Shown: positions 28,784 to 38,021, counted from the first letter of the stretch. The stretch: DNA of 64,000 nt from Mycolicibacter terrae (GCF_010727125.1 NZ_AP022564.1:3100001-3164000); one strand, 5' to 3'. Made by a program: numbers and translations. The notes: generated from the letters alone by a model not told the origin.

Positions 28784-29925
28784 AGCAGCTCCAGGATGGT
28801 GGCGTTGGCCTGGCCGCCACCCTCACACATGGTCTGCAGCCCGTAGCGAATCCCGTTGGCCCGCATGTGGTACAGCATGGTGGTCATGATCCGGGCGCCG
28901 GATCCGCCGAGCGGGTGGCCGAGCGCGATCGCCCCGCCGTTGGGGTTGAGCTTCTTCGCATCCGCGCCGATGTCGGCCAGCCAGGCCATCGGCACCGGGG
29001 CGAAGGCCTCGTTGACCTCGAACACCCCGATGTCATCGACGCTCAGACCGCTGCGCTGCAGCGCCTTCTGGGTGGCCGGGATCGGCGCGGACAGCATCAT
29101 CACCGGGTCGGCGCCGGCCAGCGTCGCGGTGTGCACCCGCGCCAGCGGGGTGAGGCCCAGTTCCTTCGCCTTGGCGGCCGACATGAACAGCAGCGCCGCC
29201 GAACCGTCGGAGATCTGGCTGGAGTTGCCGGCGTGGATCACGCCGTCCTCTTTGAACGCCGGCTTGAGTTGGGCCATCTTCTCGATGGTGGTGCCGCGGC
29301 GGATGCCCTCGTCGGCGCTGATCACGTTGCCCTCGGCGTCCTTGATCCCGACGATCTCGTCGGTGAACGCGCCGGAATCCTGGGCGGCGGCGGCCTTTTC
29401 ATGCGATGCCAGGGCGAACTCGTCCAGCGCGGTGCGGTCCAGGCCCCACTTCTCGGCCATCATCTCCGCGCCGGTCCCCTGGTTGGGGGTCTGGGTGTAG
29501 CGGGCGCGGAACGCCTCGGGGTAGGGGTGTCCGCCGTTGGCCAGTGACGCGCCCATCGGGGTGCGCGACATCGACTCGACGCCCCCGGCGACCACGACGT
29601 CGTAGTGCCCGGCGACCACACCGGCGGCGGCGAAGTGCACCGACTGCTGGCTGGAGCCGCACTGGCGGTCAACCGTCACCCCGGGCACCGACTCGGGCCA
29701 GCCCGCGGTCAGCAGCGCGGTCCGGCCGATGTCCAGGGCCTGCTCACCGGCCTGCATGACACAGCCCCAGATCACGTCGTCGACCAGGGCCGGGTCCACC
29801 CCGGCGCGGCCGACCAGCCCGTTGAGTACCTGGGCGGACAGTTCGGCCGGGTGCACCCCGGACAGTCCGCCGTTGCGCTTGCCGATCGGCGAACGCACCG
29901 CTTCTACGATTACTGCTTCGGCCAT
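28780..29925 (-). CDS. acetyl-CoA acetyltransferase (thiolase, FadA family)
   Basis: A 381-residue thiolase performing CoA-dependent cleavage of 3-oxoacyl-CoA. The nucleophilic Cys is in DRQCGSSQQ, with NEAFAP, the active His in GHPLGGSG and the second Cys in CEGGGQAN. The QQ after CGSS and the loop GGVESMSRTPMGA resemble steroid and branched-chain thiolases (FadA5/FadA6 type), but chain preference cannot be read from sequence. First gene of a three-gene operon. A TTGACA-like -35 exists at about 29970 on the minus strand. Confidence 0.94.
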   Translation of the reverse strand: MAEAVIVEAVRSPIGKRNGGLSGVHPAELSAQVLNGLVGRAGVDPALVDDVIWGCVMQAGEQALDIGRTALLTAGWPESVPGVTVDRQCGSSQQSVHFAAAGVVAGHYDVVVAGGVESMSRTPMGASLANGGHPYPEAFRARYTQTPNQGTGAEMMAEKWGLDRTALDEFALASHEKAAAAQDSGAFTDEIVGIKDAEGNVISADEGIRRGTTIEKMAQLKPAFKEDGVIHAGNSSQISDGSAALLFMSAAKAKELGLTPLARVHTATLAGADPVMMLSAPIPATQKALQRSGLSVDDIGVFEVNEAFAPVPMAWLADIGADAKKLNPNGGAIALGHPLGGSGARIMTTMLYHMRANGIRYGLQTMCEGGGQANATILELL

Positions 29926-30018
29926 GGCTGCTCTCCTTCATCAACGAGGGTCCCTTGATGACGATTGTCAACCAACCCACTGATGGCACCCGCGGGCGGG
30001 GTCTCCGGCGGCCCCTGG

Positions 30019-30240
30019 TCAGCCGACCGGATCGAACTCCAGGTGCAGATCCTGCAGGCCCCGCATGATGAACGTCGGCTCGACGTTGTAGCGGCGCGCC
30101 TCGCGCGGGCCGTGTCTGACGGCGCAGATCCTGATATCGGCCATCCGGTCGCTGGCTCGCGCCGAGGGCAGGATCTCGCTGAACCGCATCCTGGACGCCG
30201 GGCTGCTCGGGCTTGCTGGCGCAAGGGGACCCGCAGCCGG
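30019..30240 (-). pseudogene. cytochrome P450 C-terminal remnant
   Basis: A minus-strand frame ending at 30019 reads RMADIRI, then EARRYNVEPTFIMRGL and LHLEF before the stop. This is the usual C-terminal end of mycobacterial CYP proteins (beta-3 and substrate-loop region). Upstream the frame loses similarity: the haem-binding Cys loop and I-helix are missing, and the stretch SEILPSARAS looks interrupted. No start or full gene can be assembled, so this is a decayed CYP fragment beside the thiolase operon. Confidence 0.6.
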
Positions 30241-30283
30241 CGCCGATCACCCTCGGTGGCCGGCAGCGGGTAGCGTCGAATCC

Positions 30284-30946
30284 ATGGCGCGCATAGTGAT
30301 CGTCGGCGGTCACGGCCAGGTCGCCCTGCTGCTCAGTCCCCTTCTCGCCGAGCGCGGCGACCAGGTGACATCGATATTCCGCAACCCCGATCACAGCGAA
30401 GAGGTGGCGGTGACCGGGGCGATCCCGGTGGTTGCCGACATCGAGCAACTCGACACCGCCGCGCTGGCCGAACTGGTGGCCGGCCATGACGCGGTGGTGT
30501 TCTCCGCCGGCGCCGGTGGCGGCAACCCGGCGCGCACCTACGCGGTGGACCGCGATGCGGCGATCCGGGTGATCGATGCCGCGCGCCAGGCCGGGGTGCG
30601 CCGGTTCGTGATGGTTTCCTACTTCGGCGCCGGCCCCGGACACGGTGTGCCCGAAGGCGACCCGTTCTTTCCCTACGCCCAGGCCAAGGCTGCCGCCGAC
30701 GCCTACCTGCGGGCCACCGACCTGGACTGGACGGTGCTGGGGCCGAGCCGGCTCACCGTGGAGCAGGCCACCGGCCGTATCGAGACGGGCGCTGCGGCGG
30801 AGAAGTCTGCCGGAAAGGGAACGGTGTCGCGGGGCAACGTCGCACAGGTGATCGCGGCCTGCCTCACCGACGACGCGACGATTCGCCGCACCATCGATTT
30901 CAACGACGGCCAGACGCTCATCCCGGAAGCACTTCACACCGCCTGA
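30284..30946 (+). CDS. NAD(P)-binding NmrA/SDR-a-like protein
   Basis: A 220-residue Rossmann protein of the atypical short-chain dehydrogenase group. The cofactor loop is IVIVGGHGQVALLL, followed by ADIEQLDTAAL, VVFSAGAGGG, FVMVSYFGAG and YAQAKAAADAYL (Tyr and Lys in Y-x3-K form). Similar proteins act as NADPH sensors or flavin/quinone reductases. The specific role is unknown. The ATG lies 7 nt after TAGCGT (30271-30276), indicating a leaderless mRNA. Confidence 0.85.
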   Translation: MARIVIVGGHGQVALLLSPLLAERGDQVTSIFRNPDHSEEVAVTGAIPVVADIEQLDTAALAELVAGHDAVVFSAGAGGGNPARTYAVDRDAAIRVIDAARQAGVRRFVMVSYFGAGPGHGVPEGDPFFPYAQAKAAADAYLRATDLDWTVLGPSRLTVEQATGRIETGAAAEKSAGKGTVSRGNVAQVIAACLTDDATIRRTIDFNDGQTLIPEALHTA

Positions 30947-30999
30947 CCAGGTAGTCTTGGTGCTGCAGCTGGTTTGCCAATACCGCCGCATGGTGGTGT

Positions 31000-31205
31000 G
31001 GGCGTCGAGCGTGACGCGGGTTTGGCTAGTTTTCCGCGGAGCGCGAGAGGGAACCCGGTGAGAATCCGGGACTGTCCCGCAGCGGTATGCAGGAACGACC
31101 GCCGTCAATGGCACTGGTCATGAGTGTGTGACTGGGAAGCGACGGCCATTAGGAGCACCTTCCGGTGCGTGCCTGCGAGTCCGAAGACCTGCCAGCTGTG
31201 CTGGG
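31000..31205 (+). promoter_or_regulatory. cobalamin riboswitch controlling metE
   Basis: The leader shows the conserved adenosylcobalamin aptamer pieces. These are GGGAACCCGGTGAGAATCC with GGGACTGTCCCGCAGCGG (31049-31085), GACTGGGAAGC (31130-31140), and the B12 box GAGTCCGAAGACCTGCC (31177-31193). A TAGTCT -10 at 30952-30957 would start transcription near 30964. Beyond the aptamer a strong GC stem (31200-31220) and a second stem GTGCGTT/AACGCAC (31265-31279) could form the expression platform before the ribosome-binding site AAGGA near 31331. When B12 is plentiful it should turn off metE. Exact 5' boundary is approximate. Confidence 0.93.
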
Positions 31206-31342
31206 TGCGCCGCGCCCAGCGGATCATCGCCTCGCGGAATGGGCGTCTGGTTTTGAGGGTTGTAGTGCGTTGAACGCACGGGACCGGATCGACTGGGCGG
31301 CCGCCGGCGGTGACCCACCCTCGCCGATTGAAGGATCAAATC

Positions 31343-33613
31343 GTGACCGCTCAACCCTTTACCGCCACCGTTCTCGGTTCCCCACGGATCGGTCCGCGCC
31401 GCGAACTCAAGCGCGCCACCGAAAGTTACTGGGCCGGCCGGATCGACCAAGACCAGCTGCAGAATGTCGCGGCCGGCCTGCGCCGCGACACCTGGGCGCA
31501 GTTGGCCGACGCCGGTCTGGACTCGATACCGGTGAACACGTTCTCCTACTACGACCAGATGCTGGACACCGCAGTACTGCTCGGTGCGCTCCCAAAGCGG
31601 GTGGCCGGTGTCACCGACGAACTGGATCGCTACTTCGCCGCGGCCCGGGGCAACGCCGACATCGCCCCACTGGAGATGACGAAGTGGTTCGACACCAACT
31701 ACCACTACATCGTTCCCGAGATCGGCCCGGACACCACGTTCACGCTGAACCCGGCCAAGGTGCTCTCCGAGCTGGCCGAGGCCAAGCAGCAGGGTGTCAA
31801 CGCTCGCCCAGTGCTCATCGGCCCGATCACGTTCCTACTGTTGAGCAAGGCCGTCGACGGTGGACCGGCTCCGATCTTCCGGCTCGACGAGTTGACCGAC
31901 ATCTACGCCGAACTGCTGGGCACGCTGGCCGAGGCCGGTGCCGAGTGGGTCCAGATCGACGAACCGGTGCTGGTGACCGACATCGCCGCCGACGCGCCCG
32001 CGCTGGCCGAGCAGGTCTACACCCGCCTCGGCGGGCTGAGCAACCGGCCGTCGATCTTCGTGGCGACCTACTTCGGCGACCCGGGCGCGGCGCTGCCGGC
32101 CCTGGCCCGCACCCCGGTGGAGGCCATCGGCGTCGATCTGGTCTACGGCCCGAATACCAAGATCGCCTCAGTGCCGGAGCTGGCCTCCAAGACCCTGGTC
32201 GCCGGTGTCGTCGACGGGCGCAACATCTGGCGCACCGACCTGCAGGCCGCGCTGGCCAAGCTGGCGTCGTTGCTCGGAAGTGCGGCGGCTATCGCAGTAT
32301 CCACCTCCTGCTCGACACTGCACGTGCCCTATTCGCTGGAGCCCGAGACCGGCCTGGACGACGCGTTGCGCAGCTGGTTGGCGTTCGGTGCAGAGAAGGT
32401 GGCCGAGGTGGCCACCCTGGCCCGCGCCCTGCGTGAGGGCCGCGAAGCGGTGGCCGATGAGATCGCCGCGTCCAACGCCGCGGTCGCCTCGCGCAAGTCC
32501 GACTCGCGGCTGAACAACGCCGACGTCCGCGGCCGGATCGCCACGATCGCCGCATCCGGTGCGCAGCGGGGCAGTGCCGAGGCCCGCCGGGCGGCCCAGG
32601 CGGAGCGGTTGCATCTGCCGCCGCTGCCGACCACCACCATCGGGTCGTTCCCGCAGACGGTCGACATCCGCAAGGCCCGGGCGGCGCTGGTCGCCGGCGA
32701 GATCGACGAGGCGGAGTACACCCGGCGGATGAAGGCCGAGATCGCCGACGTCATCACGCTGCAGGAGCAGCTCGGCCTCGATGTGTTGGTACACGGCGAG
32801 CCGGAGCGCAACGACATGGTGCAGTACTTCGCCGAGCAGCTGGAGGGTTTCTTCGCCACCGCCAACGGGTGGGTGCAGTCCTACGGCAGCCGGTGCGTGC
32901 GCCCGCCGGTGTTGTTCGGTGACGTCTTCCGTCCCTCCCCGATGACGGTCGACTGGGCCACCTACGCCCAGTCGTTGACCGACAAGCCGGTCAAGGGCAT
33001 GCTCACCGGTCCGGTGACCATCCTGGCGTGGTCATTCGTCCGCGACGACCAGCCGCTGGCCGACACCGCCAACCAGGTGGCGCTGGCCATCCGCGACGAG
33101 ACGGTGGACCTGGAGAAGGCCGGTATCGCGGTGATCCAGGTCGACGAGCCGGCGCTGCGCGAGCTGCTGCCACTGCGCAAGGCCGACCAAAAGGCCTACC
33201 TGGACTGGGCGGTCGGCGCGTTCCGGCTGTCGACCTCCGGGGTGAGCGACGCGACCCAGATCCACACCCACCTGTGCTACTCGGAGTTCGGCGAGGTGAT
33301 CAATGCGATCGCCGATCTGGACGCCGATGTGACCTCCATCGAGGCGGCGCGCTCGCACATGGAGGTGCTCGACGACCTCAACGCGGTCGGGTTCTCCAAC
33401 GGGGTGGGGCCGGGTGTCTACGACATCCACTCACCACGGGTGCCGAGCACCGACGAGATGGCCGCATCACTGCGTGAGGCGCTCGACGCCGTTCCGGCGC
33501 AACGCCTCTGGGTGAATCCGGACTGCGGCCTGAAGACCCGCAAGACCGACGAGGTGACCGCCTCGCTGGCCAACCTGGTCGCCGCCGCGAAGAAGGCCCG
33601 CGCCGGGGTGTAG
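31343..33613 (+). CDS. metE: cobalamin-independent methionine synthase MetE
   Basis: Transfers a methyl group from methyltetrahydrofolate triglutamate to homocysteine without B12. The 756-residue enzyme has two homologous barrels. The C-terminal catalytic half carries zinc ligands in HTHLCYSEF and NPDCGLKTR plus the intervening Glu. The folate-linked signature [15 protein letters not shown] marks the start of that half. GTG at 31343 has an AAGGA ribosome-binding site, and the in-frame upstream ATG at 31310 lies within the riboswitch platform. Regulated by the upstream cobalamin riboswitch and terminated by the hairpin at 33626. Confidence 0.97.
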   Translation: MTAQPFTATVLGSPRIGPRRELKRATESYWAGRIDQDQLQNVAAGLRRDTWAQLADAGLDSIPVNTFSYYDQMLDTAVLLGALPKRVAGVTDELDRYFAAARGNADIAPLEMTKWFDTNYHYIVPEIGPDTTFTLNPAKVLSELAEAKQQGVNARPVLIGPITFLLLSKAVDGGPAPIFRLDELTDIYAELLGTLAEAGAEWVQIDEPVLVTDIAADAPALAEQVYTRLGGLSNRPSIFVATYFGDPGAALPALARTPVEAIGVDLVYGPNTKIASVPELASKTLVAGVVDGRNIWRTDLQAALAKLASLLGSAAAIAVSTSCSTLHVPYSLEPETGLDDALRSWLAFGAEKVAEVATLARALREGREAVADEIAASNAAVASRKSDSRLNNADVRGRIATIAASGAQRGSAEARRAAQAERLHLPPLPTTTIGSFPQTVDIRKARAALVAGEIDEAEYTRRMKAEIADVITLQEQLGLDVLVHGEPERNDMVQYFAEQLEGFFATANGWVQSYGSRCVRPPVLFGDVFRPSPMTVDWATYAQSLTDKPVKGMLTGPVTILAWSFVRDDQPLADTANQVALAIRDETVDLEKAGIAVIQVDEPALRELLPLRKADQKAYLDWAVGAFRLSTSGVSDATQIHTHLCYSEFGEVINAIADLDADVTSIEAARSHMEVLDDLNAVGFSNGVGPGVYDIHSPRVPSTDEMAASLREALDAVPAQRLWVNPDCGLKTRKTDEVTASLANLVAAAKKARAGV

Positions 33614-33625
33614 TTCCTCGCCGCC

Positions 33626-33679
33626 AGCAGACGCAGAATCGCACGCAAACAGCCTTCGCGGTGCGATTCTGCGTCTGCT
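33626..33679. terminator. perfect 19-bp hairpin after metE
   Basis: AGCAGACGCAGAATCGCAC (33626-33644) and its exact reverse complement (33661-33679) flank a 16-nt loop. It lies 12 nt after the metE stop and 7 nt before the convergent stop of a minus-strand gene, so it can serve as a bidirectional terminator. There is no T-run, as is common for mycobacterial terminators. Confidence 0.75.
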
Positions 33680-33686
33680 CGCCGGG

Positions 33687-34169
33687 CTAACGGACCCGCC
33701 GGGCCAGGTACTCCTGCTTGAGTTCCCAGTCCGCGCCGCCCCGGCTGCGTTCGTCGCGCCAGCGAAACGAGTCCGGGCCGATGTCTCGAAAGCTCCACCG
33801 GATGGCAGAGCCGTCGGGCAACGTGCCGTCCTGCACGATTCCGGCCGCATCGGCCCGGCCCAGTTGGTGCAGCCGAAGCCCCAATTGTGGTTCGATCCAT
33901 TGGATGTGCCAGCCGTCGACGGCCGGATCGTAAACCCGCAGTGTCGTCCCGTGAAAGAGACCTTCAGCGTGCCAGACGTCCTGGACAGCCCGCCCCTCAA
34001 GCACCCAGTCGGCGACCATCCAGCCGGTGACGCTGCGGACACCGTCGTCGCCGTACCAGGTGATGTCGAGGTCCCACCGGCCGCCCACCAGCCATCCGTA
34101 GAGGGCTATCGCTTCGCCGTACTGTGCGGTGGGCCCGGCGGCGATCAAAGCTTGTGCCAGTGAACTCAT
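33687..34169 (-). CDS. conserved hypothetical protein, lipocalin-like beta-barrel candidate
   Basis: A 160-residue soluble protein I do not recognise. After a short helix (LAQALIAAGPTAQYGEAIALYGWLVGG) it becomes strand-rich and Trp-rich: GRWDLDITWYGDDG, VTGWMVADWVLEGRAVQDVW, LRVYDPAVDGWHIQWI and WSFRDIGPDSFRWRDER. This alternation suggests a small beta-barrel like DUF1579/heme- or lipid-binding proteins, without proof. The ATG starts one base after the stop of the upstream VOC gene, implying co-translation with it. Confidence 0.75.
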   Translation of the reverse strand: MSSLAQALIAAGPTAQYGEAIALYGWLVGGRWDLDITWYGDDGVRSVTGWMVADWVLEGRAVQDVWHAEGLFHGTTLRVYDPAVDGWHIQWIEPQLGLRLHQLGRADAAGIVQDGTLPDGSAIRWSFRDIGPDSFRWRDERSRGGADWELKQEYLARRVR

Positions 34170-34170
34170 T

Positions 34171-34521
34171 TCAGGCCGCCACGATGTCGAACTCGTTGCC
34201 CTCGGGGTCGGCCAACGTGCTCCACCGGTAGCCGGCGTCGGCGTGGTCGGCCAGCCGGGCAGCGCCGAGTTGCCGGGCGTGGTCGACCGCGGCGGCCAGA
34301 TCCGGCGCGACGAGGTCGAGGTGCATTCGGTTCTTGACCCGCTTGTTCTCGGGTACCTGCACGAACGTCAGGTACGGCGGCGTCCCGCCGGCCATCCCGA
34401 TCGAAGCGAATTCCGCAGTGGCGCCGTCGTCGAGCGGACGGGCCAGCAGTTGCGACCAGAACCGGGCCAGCTTGTCCGCGTCGGCGCAGTCGAATGTGAT
34501 GGTGTGCAGCATGATCTCCAT
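34171..34521 (-). CDS. VOC superfamily (glyoxalase-like) protein
   Basis: A 116-residue vicinal-oxygen-chelate protein with two beta-alpha-beta3 units. It has MLHTITFDCADADKLARFWSQLL, the metal-ligand-type His in NRMHLDLVAPDL, and the closing Glu strand TLADPEGNEFDIV. No substrate can be named. An AAAGGAG ribosome-binding site precedes the ATG. It sits between a MerR-family regulator gene and a hypothetical gene, all in one minus-strand unit, so it may be a MerR-controlled resistance or detoxification protein (inference). Confidence 0.88.
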   Translation of the reverse strand: MEIMLHTITFDCADADKLARFWSQLLARPLDDGATAEFASIGMAGGTPPYLTFVQVPENKRVKNRMHLDLVAPDLAAAVDHARQLGAARLADHADAGYRWSTLADPEGNEFDIVAA

Positions 34522-34542
34522 GGGTGAACTCCTTTGCCGTAG

Positions 34543-35349
34543 CTAGGTTTTGGTGCGGAAGATCGGCCAGCACACCTCGGTGCGGTGCGCTGCCTCGTCG
34601 TCGGTGTCGTAGCCGGACACCAGGTAGTACTCGCGGATGTGCCCGTCGACGCCCAGTTCGCGTTCGGCAACGTGGGTGCCCAGCGCGGCATAGGTGCGAT
34701 CGAGCTCGCTGAATGCCCCGCGGTGCACCGCCACCGCCAGTTCGGCGGCGGGAATCTGCAGGGCCTGCACTCTGCGGCCGCTCGGCATGAGGTTCACCGG
34801 CCGGAAAGCGATCACCTCGCCCCGGCCCGCTTCGAAGAACTCCGCCGAGTACAACACACCGCGTACGCCCGGGGCGCCGTCGGCGATGGCGGCGTCAAGG
34901 TCGGCGAATGCCTGTGTCCACCACTGCTCGACATCGTCCATTGCGACCTCATCGACGATCGCCGCAGACGGTGTCGCCGGCACCGACCGGTAACTCACCT
35001 CGATCGCCCCGGAGGGCTCTTCGAGCAATGACCGCAACGACGCGACGCTGGACCGGGTCTGGCTCAGCCGGTCTTCCAGCCGTTGCAAATGAGCCACGAT
35101 GGCCCGATTGCGGTCGGTGACATGCTCGGCGCCGACCACGTCGGTCAGCTCGTCCAGCGGCATCCCCAGATCCCGCAACCGGCGGATGACCTGGGCGATC
35201 GGCAGCTGCTCGGGGCTGTAGTAGCGGTATCCCGAGGACGGATCGACCCGCACCGGGGCCAGCAGGCCGCGTTCGTGATACAGCCGCAACGCCTTGACGG
35301 TCAGATAGGTCATCCGGGCGAAATCCCCGATCGGCAGCAACGTCGTCAC
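34543..35349 (-). CDS. MerR-family regulator with GyrI-like effector domain
   Basis: A 268-residue BmrR/BltR-type regulator. The N-terminal winged helix is LLPIGDFARMTYLTVKALRLYHERGLL with the wing YRYYSPEQL. A dimerisation coiled coil (about residues 85-120) follows, then a GyrI-like small-molecule domain ending in EYYLVSGYD. Such regulators sense lipophilic drugs or metabolites and activate long-spacer promoters. The GTG start is 7 nt after CAGACT, the -10 of a promoter with a 19-nt spacer (35357-35387), so it is probably autoregulated and leaderless. It precedes a VOC gene in the same direction. Confidence 0.9.
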   Translation of the reverse strand: MTTLLPIGDFARMTYLTVKALRLYHERGLLAPVRVDPSSGYRYYSPEQLPIAQVIRRLRDLGMPLDELTDVVGAEHVTDRNRAIVAHLQRLEDRLSQTRSSVASLRSLLEEPSGAIEVSYRSVPATPSAAIVDEVAMDDVEQWWTQAFADLDAAIADGAPGVRGVLYSAEFFEAGRGEVIAFRPVNLMPSGRRVQALQIPAAELAVAVHRGAFSELDRTYAALGTHVAERELGVDGHIREYYLVSGYDTDDEAAHRTEVCWPIFRTKT

Positions 35350-35356
35350 ACCGTCG

Positions 35357-35387
35357 AGTCTGGAGTCTCCCCCAGGGGCAGAGTCAA
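35357..35387 (-). promoter_or_regulatory. MerR-type promoter with 19-nt spacer
   Basis: On the minus strand TTGACT (-35, 35382-35387) and CAGACT (-10, 35357-35362) are separated by exactly 19 nt. The spacer region forms an imperfect inverted repeat around CCCCTGGGG. Overlong spacers with such dyads are the hallmark of promoters activated by MerR proteins through DNA untwisting. Transcription would begin at or next to the GTG of the MerR gene. Confidence 0.75.
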
Positions 35388-35413
35388 CACATCGGTGCAA
35401 CTAACCTCGACGG

Positions 35414-36292
35414 ATGGACTTCACCACGATCCGCCACGAGGTCACCGACGGCATTCTCACCGTGTATCTGAACCGCCCGGACAACCTCAACGCGTTCACC
35501 GTGCAGATGGCCGACGAACTGGAACGCACCTTCGTCGAGGTCAACGACGACGACGCGATCCGCGCGGTGATCGTCACCGGTGAGGGCCGGGCGTTCTGCG
35601 CGGGAATGGACCTGTCGAGCTCGGGCAACGTGTTCGGCCTCGATGAGACCAAGTCCCCGACACTGGCCAACATGTCCGATCTCGACGACCCGGAACTGGC
35701 CCGGGTGCGCGACACCGGGGGGCAGGTGACCCTGGCGATCTACGGCTGCCGCAAGCCGGTGATCGCCGCGGTCAACGGCCCCGCGGTCGGGATCGGCGCC
35801 ACCATGATGCTGGCGATGGACGCCCGGTTGTTCTCCACCAAGGCGCGGTTCGGTCTGGTGTTCGGCAAGCTGGGCATCACCCCGGAAGCGTGCTCGACCT
35901 GGTTCCTGCCCCGGATCGTCGGCATGCCAACGGCGTTGGACCTGCTGTACCGCGCCGACATCCTGGACGCCGAAGCGGCCAAGGCCTGCGGGCTGGCCCA
36001 AGCGGTCCACGAGCCGGACGCCCTGCTGGCCGAGGCGCGCGCACTGGCCGACGCCTGGACCAAGGGCCGATCACCGGTGTCGTTCGCGCTGATCCGGCAG
36101 ATGCTCTACCGCAACTCCGCGCAGCCCGATCCGGTCGAGGCCCACCGGGTGGATTCGCTGGCCATGTTCTACACCAGCATCGGCGACGGAGCCGACGGGG
36201 TGCGCGCGTTCCTGGAGAAGCGCGACCCCAGGTTCACCTCCCGGGCATCGCAAATGCCGCCGTTCTACGCCGAGTGGGTCAATCCCGCCTGA
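35414..36292 (+). CDS. enoyl-CoA hydratase/isomerase family protein
   Basis: A 292-residue crotonase with oxyanion motifs RAFCAGMDLSSSG and GPAVGIGATMMLAMD. The first catalytic Glu of hydratases is replaced (GATMML), while Glu is present in LGITPEACSTW, as in enoyl-CoA delta isomerases. An isomerase-like function is suggested. TAACCT (35402-35407) lies 6 nt before the ATG, indicating leaderless expression, divergent from the MerR gene. Its last 14 nt overlap the end of the DUF3556 gene on the other strand. Confidence 0.9.
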   Translation: MDFTTIRHEVTDGILTVYLNRPDNLNAFTVQMADELERTFVEVNDDDAIRAVIVTGEGRAFCAGMDLSSSGNVFGLDETKSPTLANMSDLDDPELARVRDTGGQVTLAIYGCRKPVIAAVNGPAVGIGATMMLAMDARLFSTKARFGLVFGKLGITPEACSTWFLPRIVGMPTALDLLYRADILDAEAAKACGLAQAVHEPDALLAEARALADAWTKGRSPVSFALIRQMLYRNSAQPDPVEAHRVDSLAMFYTSIGDGADGVRAFLEKRDPRFTSRASQMPPFYAEWVNPA

Positions 36293-38021
36293 CCGAGTCG
36301 CCCGACTCGACGTAGACCGGCAGATCGTCCTCCCACGGCTGACGAGCCACCATGTCGGCCACCTTGACGTAGCCGCGCTCGAATTCCCCGGTGGCGGCGT
36401 CCACCAGCCGGTAGGCCTGCGTCTGCCGGTGGATCGGCTGGGCGTCGAGGATCACCACCCGCACCTCCCCCGGCTCGAAGCCGCAGCGCTGCTGTAGCGC
36501 CTCGATCAGCTGCTCGTTGGTCATGTGCCCGTCGCCGAAGTTCCAGCCGACCGCCGTCGAGCAGATCCGCTCACCGTCGGTGAGCGAGTAGTCGTCCTCG
36601 TCCTGTCCGGCCATCGCCCGGTGCGCCAGGGTGAACAACGCCCGGCCATGGGTGTTGAAGCCCCGGAACGCGTAACCCATGTAGATCGGGATCTGCGCGG
36701 CCTCGGGGCTGCCGTAGAAGCGCTCCAACTGGGCGGCCGGCATGCTGGCGATCGCGACGATCCCGCGGGCGATCTTCTCTTCGGCCGAGGCCTTCAGGCA
36801 CCACTGCGTGGTGTCCCAGTTGCCGGCGTAGTAACGCATTCCCGGAAGGAAAGACACCTTGTGCGGGAAGAGGTTTCCCAGCACGACGACACCGGCGCTG
36901 ACCCCGAACAGCAGCGCGACCGGCCACGGGTTGTTCACGTCGGTCAATCCGAGGTCGGCGTGCGCGACGAACAGCGACAGCACGCCGAAGATCATGAACA
37001 CGTTCCACTCCAGCGGCACCCCCATCGGAATCGCCGCCAGGATGCCCAGGTGGAAGCAGACCATGACGAAGGCCGCGATCGCGGTCGGCCAGCCCCCGTG
37101 GGAGAAGAACAGCACCAGCGGTACGCACATCTCGATCGCCGTGCTCAGATGCGCCAACGCCAGCGACGGCCAGCCGGGGCGCAGGTCCTCGGGGAAGCCA
37201 CGGAAGAAGCGGCGTTTGAGCCAACGCGGCCGGATCAGCGGGTTGTTGCTCATCATCGTCGAGATCACGAACGGGAAGTGCCGGTTGAGTTTCGAGGTCG
37301 CGGCACCCATCCAGATCACCATGAAGATCGTCTTGGCCGCGATGATCATGTCGACGCCGCCGAACAGGAACGCCGCCGCCAACGGGGCGTACACCTCGCC
37401 GCGGGCGGCCAGGAAGATCACCTTGTCCCGCAGCCCGACCGCGGCCAGGATCCCCAGAATCGCCAGGATCTGCCAGTGCGGCAGCACACCGACCTCGGTG
37501 CTCAACTCCGGGATGGCCCCGGTGCCGTCGGAGAACAACGCGACGAGCAGCATCACCAGCAGTGCCGCGTACAGCGCGGCATCGAGCGGTGTCCGGTTGC
37601 TGCCGGCGGTCAGCGGAATGCGCCGCGGCCACGGCGGCAGCCGGATGGTGTTCGGGCGCAGCCAATACAGGATCGAGCCCATAGGCGGGAAGAACCGGTT
37701 GTTCAGCGGCCCGAAGCCGCAGCCCAGCCCGATCACCTCGAACAGCATGGTGTAAAGCACGACCTTCTCGAAGACGATCGGCTCGCTCCACCAGTGCGCC
37801 ACCCGGGTGAAGCCATCGACACCGGCGGTGCTCAGCACGACCAGCCAGGCGCCCAGAATGTAAAGGGCGATCTTGAACACGTAGAACAGGTGCAACACCA
37901 CCGGCGTGCCGAAACCCACCTCGGCCCAGTGCCGGGCCATCGGACGGATCTTCTCGCTGCGGCTGCCCTTGCTCCATTCGGCGAAGTCGACGACGGGCAG
38001 TTCGGGTTTGAGAAATCCCAT
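36279..38021 (-). CDS. DUF3556 multi-pass membrane protein
   Basis: A 580-residue protein typical of DUF3556, known mainly from mycolate-containing actinobacteria. After a short hydrophilic start (MGFLKPELPVVDFAEWSKG) come about ten hydrophobic segments up to residue 390. A soluble C-terminal domain of about 180 residues follows (YYAGNWDTTQWCLKASAEEK to the end) with conserved GYAFRGFNTHGRALFTLAHRAM. Function is not established. A KstR-type box covers the -10 region (38033-38046), and TAGTCT lies 7 nt before the ATG, so it probably belongs to the sterol-responsive regulon. Confidence 0.88.
   Translation of the reverse strand: MGFLKPELPVVDFAEWSKGSRSEKIRPMARHWAEVGFGTPVVLHLFYVFKIALYILGAWLVVLSTAGVDGFTRVAHWWSEPIVFEKVVLYTMLFEVIGLGCGFGPLNNRFFPPMGSILYWLRPNTIRLPPWPRRIPLTAGSNRTPLDAALYAALLVMLLVALFSDGTGAIPELSTEVGVLPHWQILAILGILAAVGLRDKVIFLAARGEVYAPLAAAFLFGGVDMIIAAKTIFMVIWMGAATSKLNRHFPFVISTMMSNNPLIRPRWLKRRFFRGFPEDLRPGWPSLALAHLSTAIEMCVPLVLFFSHGGWPTAIAAFVMVCFHLGILAAIPMGVPLEWNVFMIFGVLSLFVAHADLGLTDVNNPWPVALLFGVSAGVVVLGNLFPHKVSFLPGMRYYAGNWDTTQWCLKASAEEKIARGIVAIASMPAAQLERFYGSPEAAQIPIYMGYAFRGFNTHGRALFTLAHRAMAGQDEDDYSLTDGERICSTAVGWNFGDGHMTNEQLIEALQQRCGFEPGEVRVVILDAQPIHRQTQAYRLVDAATGEFERGYVKVADMVARQPWEDDLPVYVESGDSVRRD

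Noticed and set aside
33626..33679. Hairpin arms as terminal repeats of an insertion sequence
   Set aside because: Only 16 nt lie between the arms, there is no transposase and no target duplication. A terminator explains it better.
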